Positions 8,793-18,746 of a DNA stretch of 64,000 nt are shown piece after piece. The notes below the pieces were generated by a model. The model had not been told where the DNA came from. It saw only the letters and a list, made by a program, of their open reading frames with translations, and searched no databases. Both the position numbers and the translations under genes were made by a program. Numbering within the stretch: position 1 is the first letter of the stretch; each line of letters starts with the position of its first letter. The stretch comes from Variovorax boronicumulans (GTDB lineage: Bacteria; Pseudomonadota; Gammaproteobacteria; Burkholderiales; Burkholderiaceae_C). The stretch spans positions 248,001 to 312,000 of the forward strand of contig NZ_JARXVG010000003.1 in NCBI RefSeq assembly GCF_029892485.1, in the 5' to 3' direction.

Positions 8793-10901
8793 ATGAAGAA
8801 TTCAGCGGCTGCGGCGCTCTGGCGCCTTGCCCCCATGTCCACCTGTGCCGCCGTGGTTGCCACCTTGCTGACTGCCTGCGGCGGCGGAAGCGGTGGCGGT
8901 ACGGTGTTCCCGCCCATCGTGCCGGCGCCTTCTCCCGCACCGGCGCCAGCGCCGGTGGCCAAGGACACGCGCACCACGGTCGCCCTGCTGGAGACCACCG
9001 ACCTGCACTTCAACGTGCTCAGCTTCGACTACTTCAAGCTGGCCGAAGACAAGTCGTACGGCTACGAGCGCGCCGCCACGCTCATCAAGGCCGCGCGCAA
9101 GGACTACGCGAACACGATGCTGTTCGATGCCGGCGACACCATCCAGGGCACGGCGCTCGCCGACTACGAGGCGCTGATCAACCGCATTCCGTGCACGCAG
9201 CCGCTGTCGATGTACAAGGCCATGAACGCCGGCGGTTTCGATGCCGGCACGCTGGGCAACCACGAGTTCAACTACGGCCTGGAGTTTCTGAACCAGGCCA
9301 TCGGCGGCGGGCTCGATGTCGACGGTGTCGATACGGCCAAGAAATGCGTCGGCCCGAACTTCCCGCTGGTGCTGGCCAACGTGCAGAGCGTGAAGACCGG
9401 CAAGCCGCTGCTCGCGCCTTACGTGATCCTCGAGCGGCAATTCACCGCGACCGGCCCTGACGGCAAGAGCGTCACGGTGCCGATCAAGGTCGGCGTGATC
9501 GGCTTCACCACGCCCGGCATCATGAACTGGGACAAGCGCTACCTCGAAGGCAAGCTGCGCGTCGATGGCACGGTGGAAACCGCCAACAAGTACGTCCCCG
9601 AGCTGCGCGCCAAGGGCGCCGACATCGTGGTCGCGCTGCAGCACGGCGGGCTCGACGCCTCGCCGTATTCGCCCACCATGGAGAACTCGGCGCTGTACCT
9701 GTCGAAGGTGCCCGGCATCGATGCGCTGATGATGGGCCACCAGCACGGCACCTTCCCCGACCGTGTCTCGGCCAAGCCCGGCTTCACGCAGGCCGGCGTG
9801 GACAACGCGGCCGGCACCGTCAACGGCGTGCCTGCGGTGATGGCGTCGTCGTGGGGCAAGTCGCTCGGCCTCATCAAGCTCGAGCTGGTGTACGACGGCA
9901 AGGCCTGGAGCGTGGACAAGAGCAAGACGCTGGTGGAGGCGCGCTCCACGCAGACCGGCAAGGACGCTGCCAACAAGGCCGTGTACGTCGATGCCGACCC
10001 GAGCGTCGCGCCGCTCATCGACACGCAGCACCAGGCTGCGATCAGCTACGTGAAGACGCCCATCGGCACCACCGACTTCCGCATGAACACCTTCTTCGCC
10101 GACGTGGGGGACCCCGGCGCGATCCAGATCGTGAACCAGGCGCAGGCCGACTACGTGAAAAGCTACATCGACGGCAACCTGCCGCAATACAAGAGCCTGC
10201 CGGTGCTGTCGGTGAGCGCGCCGTTCAAGTCGGGCTTCGAGGGCGGGCGCGACTACACCGACGTGGCCGTGGGCAACCTCGCGATCTTCAGTGCGGCCGA
10301 CCTTTATCTGTACCCGAACACGGTGTATGCGGTGAAGGTCACGGGCGCGGAGATCAAGGGCTGGCTGGAGGCCGCGGCCAAGCGCTTCAACAGGATCGAC
10401 CCGGCGTCGACGGCGGACCAGCAGCTCATCAGCAGCTTCCCCGGCTACAACTTCGACATGTTCACCACGCCGGATGTGCAGTACGAGATCGACGTGACGC
10501 AGGCCGTGGGCAGCCGCATCAAGAACCTCACGTACCTGGGCGCGGCCATCGACCCGGCCAAGGAGTTCGTGATCGCGACCAACAACTACCGCGCCACGAG
10601 CGGCGGGAGCTTCATCCCGGCGCTGGACGGCCGCGCGACGATCTACGCGTCGCCGGACGCGAACCGCGATGTGCTGATCGAATACATCAAGGCGAAGAAG
10701 ACCATCACCCGCGCGGCCAACGGCGCGGCGCGCAGCTGGCGCTTCACCAAGGTGACGACGGCGGGCAACGTGGTGTTCACGTCGGGGCAGGGGCAATTGA
10801 GCGCGGCGACGGATGCGGGGGTGACGAACGTGTCGCTGCTGACTGCGGACGATGGCAGCGGCAAGGGCCGCTCGGTCTACAAGCTGGACCTGGGCAAGTA
10901 G
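8793..10901 (+). CDS. 2',3'-cyclic-nucleotide 2'-phosphodiesterase/3'-nucleotidase-like lipoprotein
   Basis: 702 aa from ATG 8793, which has GAGGGAGA upstream; the frame is open further upstream but only as antisense-like noise. The N-terminus is a lipoprotein signal with lipobox LTAC at Cys29, then a Gly/Pro/Ala linker. The metallophosphatase domain has TTDLHFN, FDAGDTIQG, GNHEFNYG, ALQHGG and GHQHGTFPD metal-ligand motifs. The C-terminal 5'-nucleotidase domain follows (KSGFEGGRDYTD, YNFDMF). It is CpdB-like and probably anchored at the periplasmic or outer membrane face, scavenging nucleotides. Confidence 0.88.
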   Translation: MKNSAAAALWRLAPMSTCAAVVATLLTACGGGSGGGTVFPPIVPAPSPAPAPAPVAKDTRTTVALLETTDLHFNVLSFDYFKLAEDKSYGYERAATLIKAARKDYANTMLFDAGDTIQGTALADYEALINRIPCTQPLSMYKAMNAGGFDAGTLGNHEFNYGLEFLNQAIGGGLDVDGVDTAKKCVGPNFPLVLANVQSVKTGKPLLAPYVILERQFTATGPDGKSVTVPIKVGVIGFTTPGIMNWDKRYLEGKLRVDGTVETANKYVPELRAKGADIVVALQHGGLDASPYSPTMENSALYLSKVPGIDALMMGHQHGTFPDRVSAKPGFTQAGVDNAAGTVNGVPAVMASSWGKSLGLIKLELVYDGKAWSVDKSKTLVEARSTQTGKDAANKAVYVDADPSVAPLIDTQHQAAISYVKTPIGTTDFRMNTFFADVGDPGAIQIVNQAQADYVKSYIDGNLPQYKSLPVLSVSAPFKSGFEGGRDYTDVAVGNLAIFSAADLYLYPNTVYAVKVTGAEIKGWLEAAAKRFNRIDPASTADQQLISSFPGYNFDMFTTPDVQYEIDVTQAVGSRIKNLTYLGAAIDPAKEFVIATNNYRATSGGSFIPALDGRATIYASPDANRDVLIEYIKAKKTITRAANGAARSWRFTKVTTAGNVVFTSGQGQLSAATDAGVTNVSLLTADDGSGKGRSVYKLDLGK

Positions 10902-10908
10902 TGTGTTT

Positions 10909-11022
10909 CTCCCTCCCCCTCTGGGGGAGGGCAGGGGTGGGGGCACGACGGCCTCACCTTCAGCGGCGGCGCCTGTTCGAAGGCCTGCCCCCATCCCAAC
11001 CTTCCCCCGAAAGGGGAAGGAG
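10909..11022. repeat. Dispersed palindromic repeat, copy 2 (between convergent genes)
   Basis: Second copy of the element seen at 4678-4793. The 36-base inverted arms are 10909-10944 and 10987-11022, and the 42-base centre shares ACGACGGC and TCGAAGGCC with copy 1. It fills the gap between the convergent CpdB-like and Smr genes and may work as a two-way transcription stop. Confidence 0.75.
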
Positions 11023-11026
11023 CAAG

Positions 11027-11710
11027 TCAGCGCCGCACGGGCGCCAGCAGCACGACAAGCGCCCCGGCCCCACCCTCCGCCGGCTTCGCCTGCACGAACG
11101 CAATCACCTCGTTCTTCTGGATCAGCCAGCGCTGCGTCTTGGTCTTGAGCACCGGCTGCTTGCCGGGCGACCCCAGCCCCTTGCCGTGCACCACGCGCAC
11201 GCAGCGCAGCCCCTGCTTGTGCGAGGCGCGGATGAAGCCGCCGAGCGCCTCGCGCGCCTCGTCGCTGCGCAGGCCGTGCAGGTCGACCTGCGCCTGGATC
11301 GACCAGTCGCCCTTGCGCAGCCGCGCCGTCACGTCGGTGCCGATGCCGGGGCGGCGGAAGCTCATCGCATCATCGACGTCCAGCAGCGTGGTCACGTCGA
11401 ACTCGTCGGAGAGCGATTCGCGCAGCACGCGCTGCTCGTCGAGCTGGTGCTGCACCGGAATCGGCGCAGGCGGCTCGGGGGCGAGCGGCACTGCGGCCTT
11501 GCGGCGCAGCGGCTCGGTGGCGCCGATGGCGCGCGCGAACAGGTCTTTCTCGGCCGCGCGCTTGCGCTCGGCGGCGGCCCTCGCGGCGGCCTCGGCCGCT
11601 TCGCGCTCGCGCGTCTCGGCCAGCACGCGCTGCACCTGCTTGAGGTCGGCGAGGTTCTTCAGCGTTTTGGGCGCGGAAGAAGAAGATGGAGGGGAGGGGC
11701 GCGAGGCCAT
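11027..11710 (-). CDS. Smr-domain protein
   Basis: 227 aa. The N-terminal half is charged and Ala/Glu/Arg-rich with a likely coiled coil (residues ~20-55). The C-terminal half is an Smr domain with the two hallmark motifs DLHGLRSDEA and VRVVHGKGLGS. Stand-alone Smr proteins of this type are linked to nucleic-acid nicking; some have endonuclease activity. The start overlaps the radC stop by one base (TGATG), so the two genes are co-transcribed. Confidence 0.85.
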   Translation of the reverse strand: MASRPSPPSSSSAPKTLKNLADLKQVQRVLAETREREAAEAAARAAAERKRAAEKDLFARAIGATEPLRRKAAVPLAPEPPAPIPVQHQLDEQRVLRESLSDEFDVTTLLDVDDAMSFRRPGIGTDVTARLRKGDWSIQAQVDLHGLRSDEAREALGGFIRASHKQGLRCVRVVHGKGLGSPGKQPVLKTKTQRWLIQKNEVIAFVQAKPAEGGAGALVVLLAPVRR

Positions 11711-12387
11711 CAGAGCAATCCTTTTTCGGCCATCGAGAAGCTCTGGCCCGGGCTCACGATGACATGGTCGATCACGCGAACGTCCACCAGCGAGAGCGCA
11801 GCCCTGAGCGTTTGCGTGAGCGATTCGTCGGCGCGCGAGGGTTCGATGCTGCCGCTCGGGTGGTTGTGCGCCAGCACCACGGCCGCGGCCTGGTGGTGCA
11901 GAGCGCGCATGACGATTTCGCGCGGGTAGACACTCGCCTGCGTGAGCGTGCCGCGAAACAGCTCCTCCAGCACGATCAGCCGGTGCTGCACGTCGAGGAA
12001 CAGCACCGCGAACACCTCGTGCGGCCGCGAGCCGATGTGCAGCTGCACGTACTGCTTGACGGCATCGGGCGAGTCGAACACCGTGCGCTCCTTGAGTTGC
12101 TCGGCCATGGCGCGTCGTGCGAGCTCGAGCACCGCGATGAGCTCAGCGCGCTTGGCGTCACCGCCCATGCCCTTGACCAGCTTCAGTTCTTCGGGGCCGG
12201 TGTGCAGCAGCCCCGAGAGGCCGCCGAAGCGCTCGAGCAGTTCCTGCGCCATCTGCAGCACGTTCTTGCCCGGCACGCCGGTGCGCAGCAGCAGCGCGAG
12301 CAGTTCGGCGTCGGCCAATGCGGCAGCGCCCCGCGCGATGAGTTTTTCGCGCGGGCGGGCGTTGGCGGGGAGATCCTTGAAAGCCAT
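11710..12387 (-). CDS. radC: RadC-family JAB/MPN-domain protein
   Basis: 225 aa. The N-terminal helix-hairpin-helix-like region ([28 protein letters not shown]) is followed by the JAB metalloprotease-like domain with its metal motif HNHPSG and the downstream Ser/Asp pair (SRADESLT). The length is typical for RadC. Despite the name, a role in recombinational repair is not established. It is the first gene of a radC-smr pair and is divergent from the FKBP gene. Confidence 0.92.
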   Translation of the reverse strand: MAFKDLPANARPREKLIARGAAALADAELLALLLRTGVPGKNVLQMAQELLERFGGLSGLLHTGPEELKLVKGMGGDAKRAELIAVLELARRAMAEQLKERTVFDSPDAVKQYVQLHIGSRPHEVFAVLFLDVQHRLIVLEELFRGTLTQASVYPREIVMRALHHQAAAVVLAHNHPSGSIEPSRADESLTQTLRAALSLVDVRVIDHVIVSPGQSFSMAEKGLL

Positions 12388-12506
12388 CGGAACCTGGGGG
12401 AAATCTTGGGAAACCTTGGATGGAACGGGTGGAAGCCCCCCGTCCTTAAAATGCAGTCCAGTTTATCGGGACACCCACCTTGTCTTTGCCTACCTCCGCT
12501 GCTCTC

Positions 12507-12950
12507 ATGTCCCACGTCGTGACTTCCGGCTCCTTCCTGACCCTGCACTACCGGCTCGCCGGCCCGGCGGGCGACATCATCAACACCTTCGCCGACAAGC
12601 CCGCGACCCTGTCGCTGGGCACCGGCGAACTTTCGCCCGCCATGGAACAGCGCCTGCTGGGCCTGGAAGAGGGCACGCACGCCACCTTCGAGCTGCCCGC
12701 CGGCGAGGCCTTCGGCGAGCGCAATTCCGAGATGAAGCAATGGGTGGCCAGGAAGCTGCTCGCGCAGATGGGCGACCCCGACGAGAAGTACGCGGTCGGC
12801 GACGTGGTGCAGTTCCCCACGCCCGACGGCACGGGCAGCTACGCGGGCGCGGTGATCGAATCGAGCGAGACCGCGGTGCGCTTCGACTTCAATCACCCGT
12901 TGGCTGGCCAACCCGTGACCTTCGAAGTGAAGCTGATCGGAGTGCTATGA
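12507..12950 (+). CDS. fkpB: FKBP-type peptidyl-prolyl isomerase, SlpA/FkpB-like
   Basis: 147 aa from ATG 12507 (MSHVVTSGSFLTLHYRLAG). A TTG at 12480 would add nine residues (MSLPTSAAL); neither has a clear ribosome site, so the start is uncertain. The FKBP fold reads LTLHYRLAGPAGDIINTF, LGTGELSPAMEQRLLGLEEG and LPAGEAFGERN, with an inserted flap domain as in SlyD/SlpA. The partner ispH overlaps the stop (ATGA). The same fkpB-ispH pairing is known in enterobacteria. Confidence 0.88.
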   Translation: MSHVVTSGSFLTLHYRLAGPAGDIINTFADKPATLSLGTGELSPAMEQRLLGLEEGTHATFELPAGEAFGERNSEMKQWVARKLLAQMGDPDEKYAVGDVVQFPTPDGTGSYAGAVIESSETAVRFDFNHPLAGQPVTFEVKLIGVL

Positions 12951-13915
12951 ATCCGAACATCGAGGAAGTCCTCCTCGCCGAGCCGCGCGGCTTTTGCGCG
13001 GGCGTGGACCGCGCCATCGAGATCGTCGAGCGTGCCCTCGCCAAGTTCGGCGCGCCGATCTATGTGCGCCACGAGATCGTGCACAACACCTACGTGGTGA
13101 ACGAGCTCAAGGCCAAGGGCGCGATCTTCATCGAGGAACTGTCCGACGTACCGCCCGGCGCGACGCTCGTGTTCAGCGCGCACGGCGTGAGCAAGGCGGT
13201 GGAGCAGGAGGCGCGCGACCGCGGCTTCGAGATCTTCGACGCCACCTGCCCGCTGGTGACCAAGGTGCACGTCGAGGTCGCCAAGCTCGCGAAGGAAGGC
13301 TACGAGTTCATCATGATCGGCCACAAGGGACACCCCGAGGTCGAAGGCACGATGGGGCAGCTCTCCAGCGGCATCCATCTCGTGGAAGACGTGGCCGACG
13401 TGGCGACGGTTTCGCCCTTGCAGACCGAGAAGCTCGCGGTCGTCACGCAGACCACGCTCAGTGTGGACGACGCCGCCGAGATCGCCGCCGCCGTGCGCGC
13501 GCGCTTCCCCAGGGTGCGCGAGCCCAAGCAGCAGGACATCTGCTACGCCACCCAGAACCGCCAGGACGCGGTGAAGATCATGAGCCCGCAGGTCGACCTC
13601 GTGATCGTGGTCGGCAGCCCCACCAGCTCCAACAGCAACCGGCTGCGCGAACTGGCGCAGCGCCTGGGCACCGAGAGCTACATGGTCGATTCGGCCGACG
13701 AGCTCAAGGCCGAGTGGTTCGAGGGCAAGGGCCGCGTCGGCCTCACGGCCGGTGCTTCGGCGCCCGAGGTGCTGGTGCGCGAGGTGATCGATCGCGTGCG
13801 CGCCTTCGGCGCGGTGTCGGTCCGCAAGATGGACGGCATCGAGGAAACCATCAAGTTTCCGCTCCCCAAGGGCCTCAAGCTCGACGACATTCCGCCTCCA
13901 GGACACATCTCTTGA
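12947..13915 (+). CDS. ispH: 4-hydroxy-3-methylbut-2-enyl diphosphate reductase
   Basis: 322 aa. It catalyses the last step of the MEP isoprenoid pathway, making IPP and DMAPP. The three iron-sulfur cysteines are in GFCAGV (Cys17), ATCPLV and DICYAT. Conserved HGV (SAHGVSK), GHKGHPEVEGT, TQTTLS and SPTSSNSNRL motifs are all present, so the enzyme looks complete. The start overlaps the fkpB stop. Confidence 0.97.
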   Translation: MNPNIEEVLLAEPRGFCAGVDRAIEIVERALAKFGAPIYVRHEIVHNTYVVNELKAKGAIFIEELSDVPPGATLVFSAHGVSKAVEQEARDRGFEIFDATCPLVTKVHVEVAKLAKEGYEFIMIGHKGHPEVEGTMGQLSSGIHLVEDVADVATVSPLQTEKLAVVTQTTLSVDDAAEIAAAVRARFPRVREPKQQDICYATQNRQDAVKIMSPQVDLVIVVGSPTSSNSNRLRELAQRLGTESYMVDSADELKAEWFEGKGRVGLTAGASAPEVLVREVIDRVRAFGAVSVRKMDGIEETIKFPLPKGLKLDDIPPPGHIS

Positions 13916-14874
13916 ACAAGCAAACGACAAATTGGCGCTCTGAAATAGAAAGCGCCTCCCGCAGGCTGCGCGAACGCGCCGGCGGTTTCCTTCGCGAGAC
14001 GCCGCTCTGGAAGCTGCCCGCATCCGCCTTCGGCCTGGCACTGCCCGGCGTGGAGGTCTGGCTCAAGCTCGAACACATGCAGGTCAGCGGCAGCTTCAAG
14101 GCCCGCGGCATGATGAACCGGCTGCTGGCCAACGACATTCCCGAAAGCGGCGTGGTCGTGGCCTCCGGCGGCAATGCCGGCATCGCGACCGCAGCCGCTG
14201 CCAAGGCGCTGGGCGTGCGCTGCCAGGTGTTCCTGCCCGGTGTCTCGCCCGAAGCCAAGCGCGCGCGCCTGCGTGCGCTGGGTGCCGAAGTCGTCGTGGT
14301 CGGCGAGCTGTACCCCGATGCGCTGGCCGCCTGCCTCACGCGCCAGAAGGAAACCGGCGCCTTGCTGACCCATGCCTACGACCAGCCTGAAGTCGTGGCC
14401 GGCGCGGGCACGCTGGGGCACGAGATCGAAGTGCAGGGCGGCCTGCCCGACTCGGTGCTGGTGAGCGTCGGCGGCGGTGGGCTGATCGGCGGCCTCGCCG
14501 GCTGGTTCGAAAAGCGCGCCCGCGTGGTGGCGCTCGAGCCCGAGAAAGCTCCGACGCTGTTCCGCGCCCGCGAGGCTGGCGAGCCGGTCGATGTCGATGT
14601 CGGCGGCATTGCGGCCGATTCGCTCGGTGCGCGCCGCATCGGTGCCATCTCGTGGGAGATCACGCAGCAGCAGGTTGAAGACGCGTTGCTGCTGTCCGAC
14701 GAATCCATCCGCGCCGCCCAGCAGTGGCTGTGGAAGGAAATGAAGCTCGCCGTGGAGCCGGCCGCCGCACTGCCGCTCGCTGCGCTGCAGACCGGCGCCT
14801 ACCTCCCGCGCGAGGGCGAGAAGGTGTGCCTGATCGTCTGCGGGGCGAACGTCGATCCGGCCACCGTCGCCTGA
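13912..14874 (+). CDS. PLP-dependent threonine/serine dehydratase
   Basis: 320 aa. The start is taken as TTG 13912, overlapping the ispH stop (TTGA); no in-frame ATG precedes the conserved part. Fold-type II features are clear: the PLP-binding lysine in SGSFKARG, the substrate loop SGGNAGIA, and the Gly-rich phosphate-binding loop SVGGGGLIGGL. It lacks a C-terminal ACT regulatory domain, so it looks like a catabolic or side-activity dehydratase (threonine to 2-oxobutyrate, serine to pyruvate), not biosynthetic IlvA. Confidence 0.85.
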   Translation: MNKQTTNWRSEIESASRRLRERAGGFLRETPLWKLPASAFGLALPGVEVWLKLEHMQVSGSFKARGMMNRLLANDIPESGVVVASGGNAGIATAAAAKALGVRCQVFLPGVSPEAKRARLRALGAEVVVVGELYPDALAACLTRQKETGALLTHAYDQPEVVAGAGTLGHEIEVQGGLPDSVLVSVGGGGLIGGLAGWFEKRARVVALEPEKAPTLFRAREAGEPVDVDVGGIAADSLGARRIGAISWEITQQQVEDALLLSDESIRAAQQWLWKEMKLAVEPAAALPLAALQTGAYLPREGEKVCLIVCGANVDPATVA

Positions 14875-16269
<1,395 letters not shown>

Positions 16270-16326
16270 GGGCTGGGGCTTCAAAAGCCCTGTTTTTCCA
16301 GCTATAATCGCAGGCTCGACAGCACC

Positions 16327-16416
16327 GGAGAGGTGGCAGAGTGGTCGAATGTACCTGACTCGAAATCAGGCGTACTAGCGATAGTACCGAGGGTTCGAAT
16401 CCCTCCCTCTCCTCCA
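16327..16416 (+). tRNA. tRNA-Ser (anticodon CGA)
   Basis: 90 nt with CCA encoded. The acceptor stem GGAGAGG pairs with CCTCTCC. The anticodon stem CCTGA/TCAGG encloses loop CTCGAAA, giving anticodon CGA for UCG codons. A long variable arm (GTACTAGCGATAGTAC) is as expected for serine tRNAs, and the T-arm is GAGGG-TTCGAAT-CCCTC. Confidence 0.97.
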
Positions 16417-16490
16417 AACACGCTTCTGAGCCGTGAATTGATAAAAGCCATTTGGCTTTCAATTTTCTGCCGGCAAAGCCAATACCAAAA

Positions 16491-16519
16491 GCCGCAATGA
16501 TTTTTCATTGCGGCTTTTT
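16491..16519. terminator. Strong bidirectional intrinsic terminator
   Basis: GCCGCAATGA and TCATTGCGGC form a perfect 10-bp stem around TTTT, with a T-run after it on the plus strand and an A-run before it. It can stop transcription from serS/tRNA-Ser on the plus strand and from the zinc-ribbon gene on the minus strand. A smaller hairpin (AAAGCCA/TGGCTTT) lies at about 16444-16459. Confidence 0.85.
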
Positions 16520-16549
16520 GTTTTTCAATTCGGCTTATCCGTTGCAAGG

Positions 16550-16783
16550 CTAACGTTTGACCGGATTCGTTGTTCCCGGGGACGTCTTCTTTGCAAAACG
16601 CGGCGGGTGGGCCTCTCTTTTCGCCCGCGCAGCTTCTATCTCTCGTTCGGAATGAAGCTGGTGCTTGCCGCAGTTATCGCAGCGATAAAGGCGCAGCCAC
16701 GGCAGCATTCGCATCCACGGCCGCCGGTGCATGCGCTTCAAGTGTTCAATGCCACAGGGGCAGGCGGAAAAAAGGTTGTGCAT
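16550..16783 (-). CDS. Small zinc-ribbon-like protein
   Basis: 77 aa from ATG 16783; a TTG three codons upstream is also possible. Two cysteine pairs (CPCG near the N-terminus and CDNCG about 25 residues later) flank a basic, aromatic segment (HRRPWMRMLPWLRLYRC). This layout suggests a structural zinc ribbon. The C-terminal third is highly basic and probably disordered. The function is unknown. It stands alone and is read away from the exopolysaccharide locus. Confidence 0.65.
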   Translation of the reverse strand: MHNLFSACPCGIEHLKRMHRRPWMRMLPWLRLYRCDNCGKHQLHSEREIEAARAKREAHPPRFAKKTSPGTTNPVKR

Positions 16784-17429
16784 AGAGGGCAATGTGCATA
16801 TTCGTTGGCCCCCTTGCCAAGCTCTACGGCTTATAGGCGAATGTGTTGCTATGCACCATTCTTGCTCCCTTTTTTGACCGCAGCACTACCATGTTCCCGG
16901 TATTTGTAATCCCTGTATTTGCAAGTAACCTGCCGGCCATCAGGATCCTGAAGATCGCCTGATTTCAAGAGGGATTCAAAGCGCGCATTGCAGGGTTTCG
17001 ACCTGAAATCGGCCGTCAAAAAAAGGCGTGGTTCCTCTCGGGTATCGAGGGGCTGTGGAGGTGCCCGTTGTCTCGCGGCGTCCGCGTTGCCAAGGCCCCC
17101 GTGCCGAGAGCGCGCACGCGCCTACCTTTACCCTCTCCAACGGCGTCGAGAAGGGGTGGTTGGGGGGTACCCTGTTACGATGAGGGAAAAGTTAGCAAAG
17201 ATGAACATGGATGGCCTTCTCTTCAGAGAAGGCCAAGAAGTTCTGAGGGCGACTTTGGCGCCGTCAGTGCCTTTTCACCAACTCACTGCATTTGTGAGTT
17301 TCGGTGCGAAGAATAAACGATTTTTTACAAAAAACTCGTCAATAGCCGCAGCGCCGGAAAACTGTGTGGTGAAACTGCGCACGGCCTCTTGCGCTCGTCG
17401 CTGTAAATATTGATTTCTGGGGGATCAGA
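16784..17429 (+). promoter_or_regulatory. Long non-coding leader upstream of the exopolysaccharide locus
   Basis: About 645 bp with no convincing gene. The open frames here are short, biased and mutually overlapping. It contains a perfect palindrome TCAGGATCCTGA (16940-16951) and a perfect 9-bp hairpin GGCCTTCTC-TTCA-GAGAAGGCC (17213-17234) not followed by a T-run. The last ~140 bp before wza are AT-rich and the likely promoter area. I did not find an ops/JUMPstart-type element. Confidence 0.45.
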
Positions 17430-18587
17430 TTGAGAAGAATTCCGAAAGTCTTGGCATGGGCTTCGGCACTCGCGGGTGCGATCGTGCTTCAAGGTTGCGC
17501 AGTCGTACCGGGTATGGGGTCCGTGGAGGCTTACGACGGAAGGGAAGAGCTGCCATCGCAGTTCCGCTACCTGCCCGACGCAGCACCCGAAGGCGCGATC
17601 ACCCCCATTTCGCTCGCGCTCGTGCGCACGCTGGCCGAGACCTCGCCCAAGAACGTGCCGCCGGACGTGCAGGCGCTGTTCGGCAAGAGCGAGCGCTACA
17701 CCATCGGTCCTGGCGACGTGGTGGGTGTGATCGTTTATGACCATCCTGAACTGTTGCCCAACGCGGGTGCCGTGATTTCGCAGTCCGTGGACCCCACTGG
17801 AGTGCAGGTGGCCCCCGGCTTCATCGTCGACCCCGACGGTGAAATCGCTTTCCCATACATCAGCCGCGTTCGTGTCGCTGGTTTGAGCGAAGCCAGTGCC
17901 TCCGACCTGATCCGCAAGCTGTTGGCGCCGCATATCGAGAACCCACAGGTGACGGTGCGCATCCAGTCCTTCAGAAGCCGTCGTGCCTACGTCGAAGGCG
18001 AAGTGCGTAACCCCGGCTCGCAGATCTTCACCGACGTGCCCATGACGCTGAACGAGGCCATCAACCGGGCCGGCGGCATCACGGCCAACGGCAATCTGTC
18101 TGCCGTCACGTTGATCCGCAACGGAAAGTCGATTCCGATCGACTTGCCCCGGCTGCGTGAAGCCGGCTACGACGGCAACAACATTCCGCTGAAAAGCGAC
18201 GACACCGTGCGCATCGCGCACCGCGAAGACTCCAGGATATTCCTCATGGGCGAAGTCGTAGCGCCATTGGCCCTGAACATGCGCAGCAACGGCCGCCTGA
18301 GCTTGAGCGAAGCGCTTGGCGAGGCAGGCGGCCCCATCAATACGACGGCCAATGCCGGCCAGATCTACGTGATCCGCCAGGGCGCGACTGGCGCGCCGGC
18401 CGTCTTCCATCTCGATGCCAAGAACCCGGCCGCCATGGCTATTGCGAGCCAGTTCCGGCTGCAGTCGCAGGACGTGGTCTATATCGACCCCGTGCCGCTG
18501 GTCAAGTGGAACCGCGTGGTCAGCCTGATCCTTCCGTCCGCGCAGGTGGTCAACAGCGCCAGCGAGGTGTACGTCAGGCATCGCTAG
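17430..18587 (+). CDS. wza: Polysaccharide export outer-membrane lipoprotein (Wza family)
   Basis: 385 aa. Start TTG 17430 is preceded by a strong GGGGGA ribosome site. The lipoprotein signal ends LQGC with Cys23. The polysaccharide export (PES) domain YTIGPGDVVGVIVYDHPEL is followed by SLBB-type repeats (RAYVEGEVRNPGSQ, RIFLMGEVVAPLALNMR). The C-terminal segment (WNRVVSLILPSAQVV) matches the helix that forms the outer-membrane barrel in Wza. It is the export channel and the first gene of the locus. Confidence 0.93.
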   Translation: MRRIPKVLAWASALAGAIVLQGCAVVPGMGSVEAYDGREELPSQFRYLPDAAPEGAITPISLALVRTLAETSPKNVPPDVQALFGKSERYTIGPGDVVGVIVYDHPELLPNAGAVISQSVDPTGVQVAPGFIVDPDGEIAFPYISRVRVAGLSEASASDLIRKLLAPHIENPQVTVRIQSFRSRRAYVEGEVRNPGSQIFTDVPMTLNEAINRAGGITANGNLSAVTLIRNGKSIPIDLPRLREAGYDGNNIPLKSDDTVRIAHREDSRIFLMGEVVAPLALNMRSNGRLSLSEALGEAGGPINTTANAGQIYVIRQGATGAPAVFHLDAKNPAAMAIASQFRLQSQDVVYIDPVPLVKWNRVVSLILPSAQVVNSASEVYVRHR

Positions 18588-18688
18588 CCAGTTCGCCAAG
18601 GGGGCAGAAGTCCACCAGCGCCTCAACGACGAGGTGCGGATGGACGCACATGAATCGACAGACAGACAGCAAACCGCGAACGCGGCAT

Positions 18689-18730
18689 GACGGCAGGGGC
18701 TTCTCTTGAAGCCATGCCGTCGATTTTTTT
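18689..18730 (+). terminator. Intrinsic terminator/attenuator between wza and tviB-like gene
   Basis: GACGGCA pairs with TGCCGTC and, inside it, GGCTTC pairs with GAAGCC around loop TCTT (one small bulge). GATTTTTTT follows directly. It lies 102 bp after wza and ends 16 bp before the next start codon, within the expected operon. Confidence 0.85.
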
Positions 18731-18746
18731 GTTCCAGCCATTCATC

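Noticed and set aside
8802..10994. A 730-residue minus-strand open frame opposite the CpdB-like gene
   Set aside because: Antisense shadow with no motif and no ribosome site; the plus strand has full catalytic motifs.
17213..17234. Perfect hairpin in the capsule leader as a terminator
   Set aside because: It is followed by AAGAAGTTC with no T-run, so it is noted as structure of unknown role only.
16988..17413. A 141-codon open frame just before wza
   Set aside because: Arg/Cys-rich with no recognisable pattern; overlaps other frames and lies in the likely promoter/leader region.
18687..18746. N-terminal extension of the tviB-like protein starting at ATG 18687
   Set aside because: These codons translate an intrinsic terminator hairpin and its T-run; homologous sequence begins after ATG 18747.
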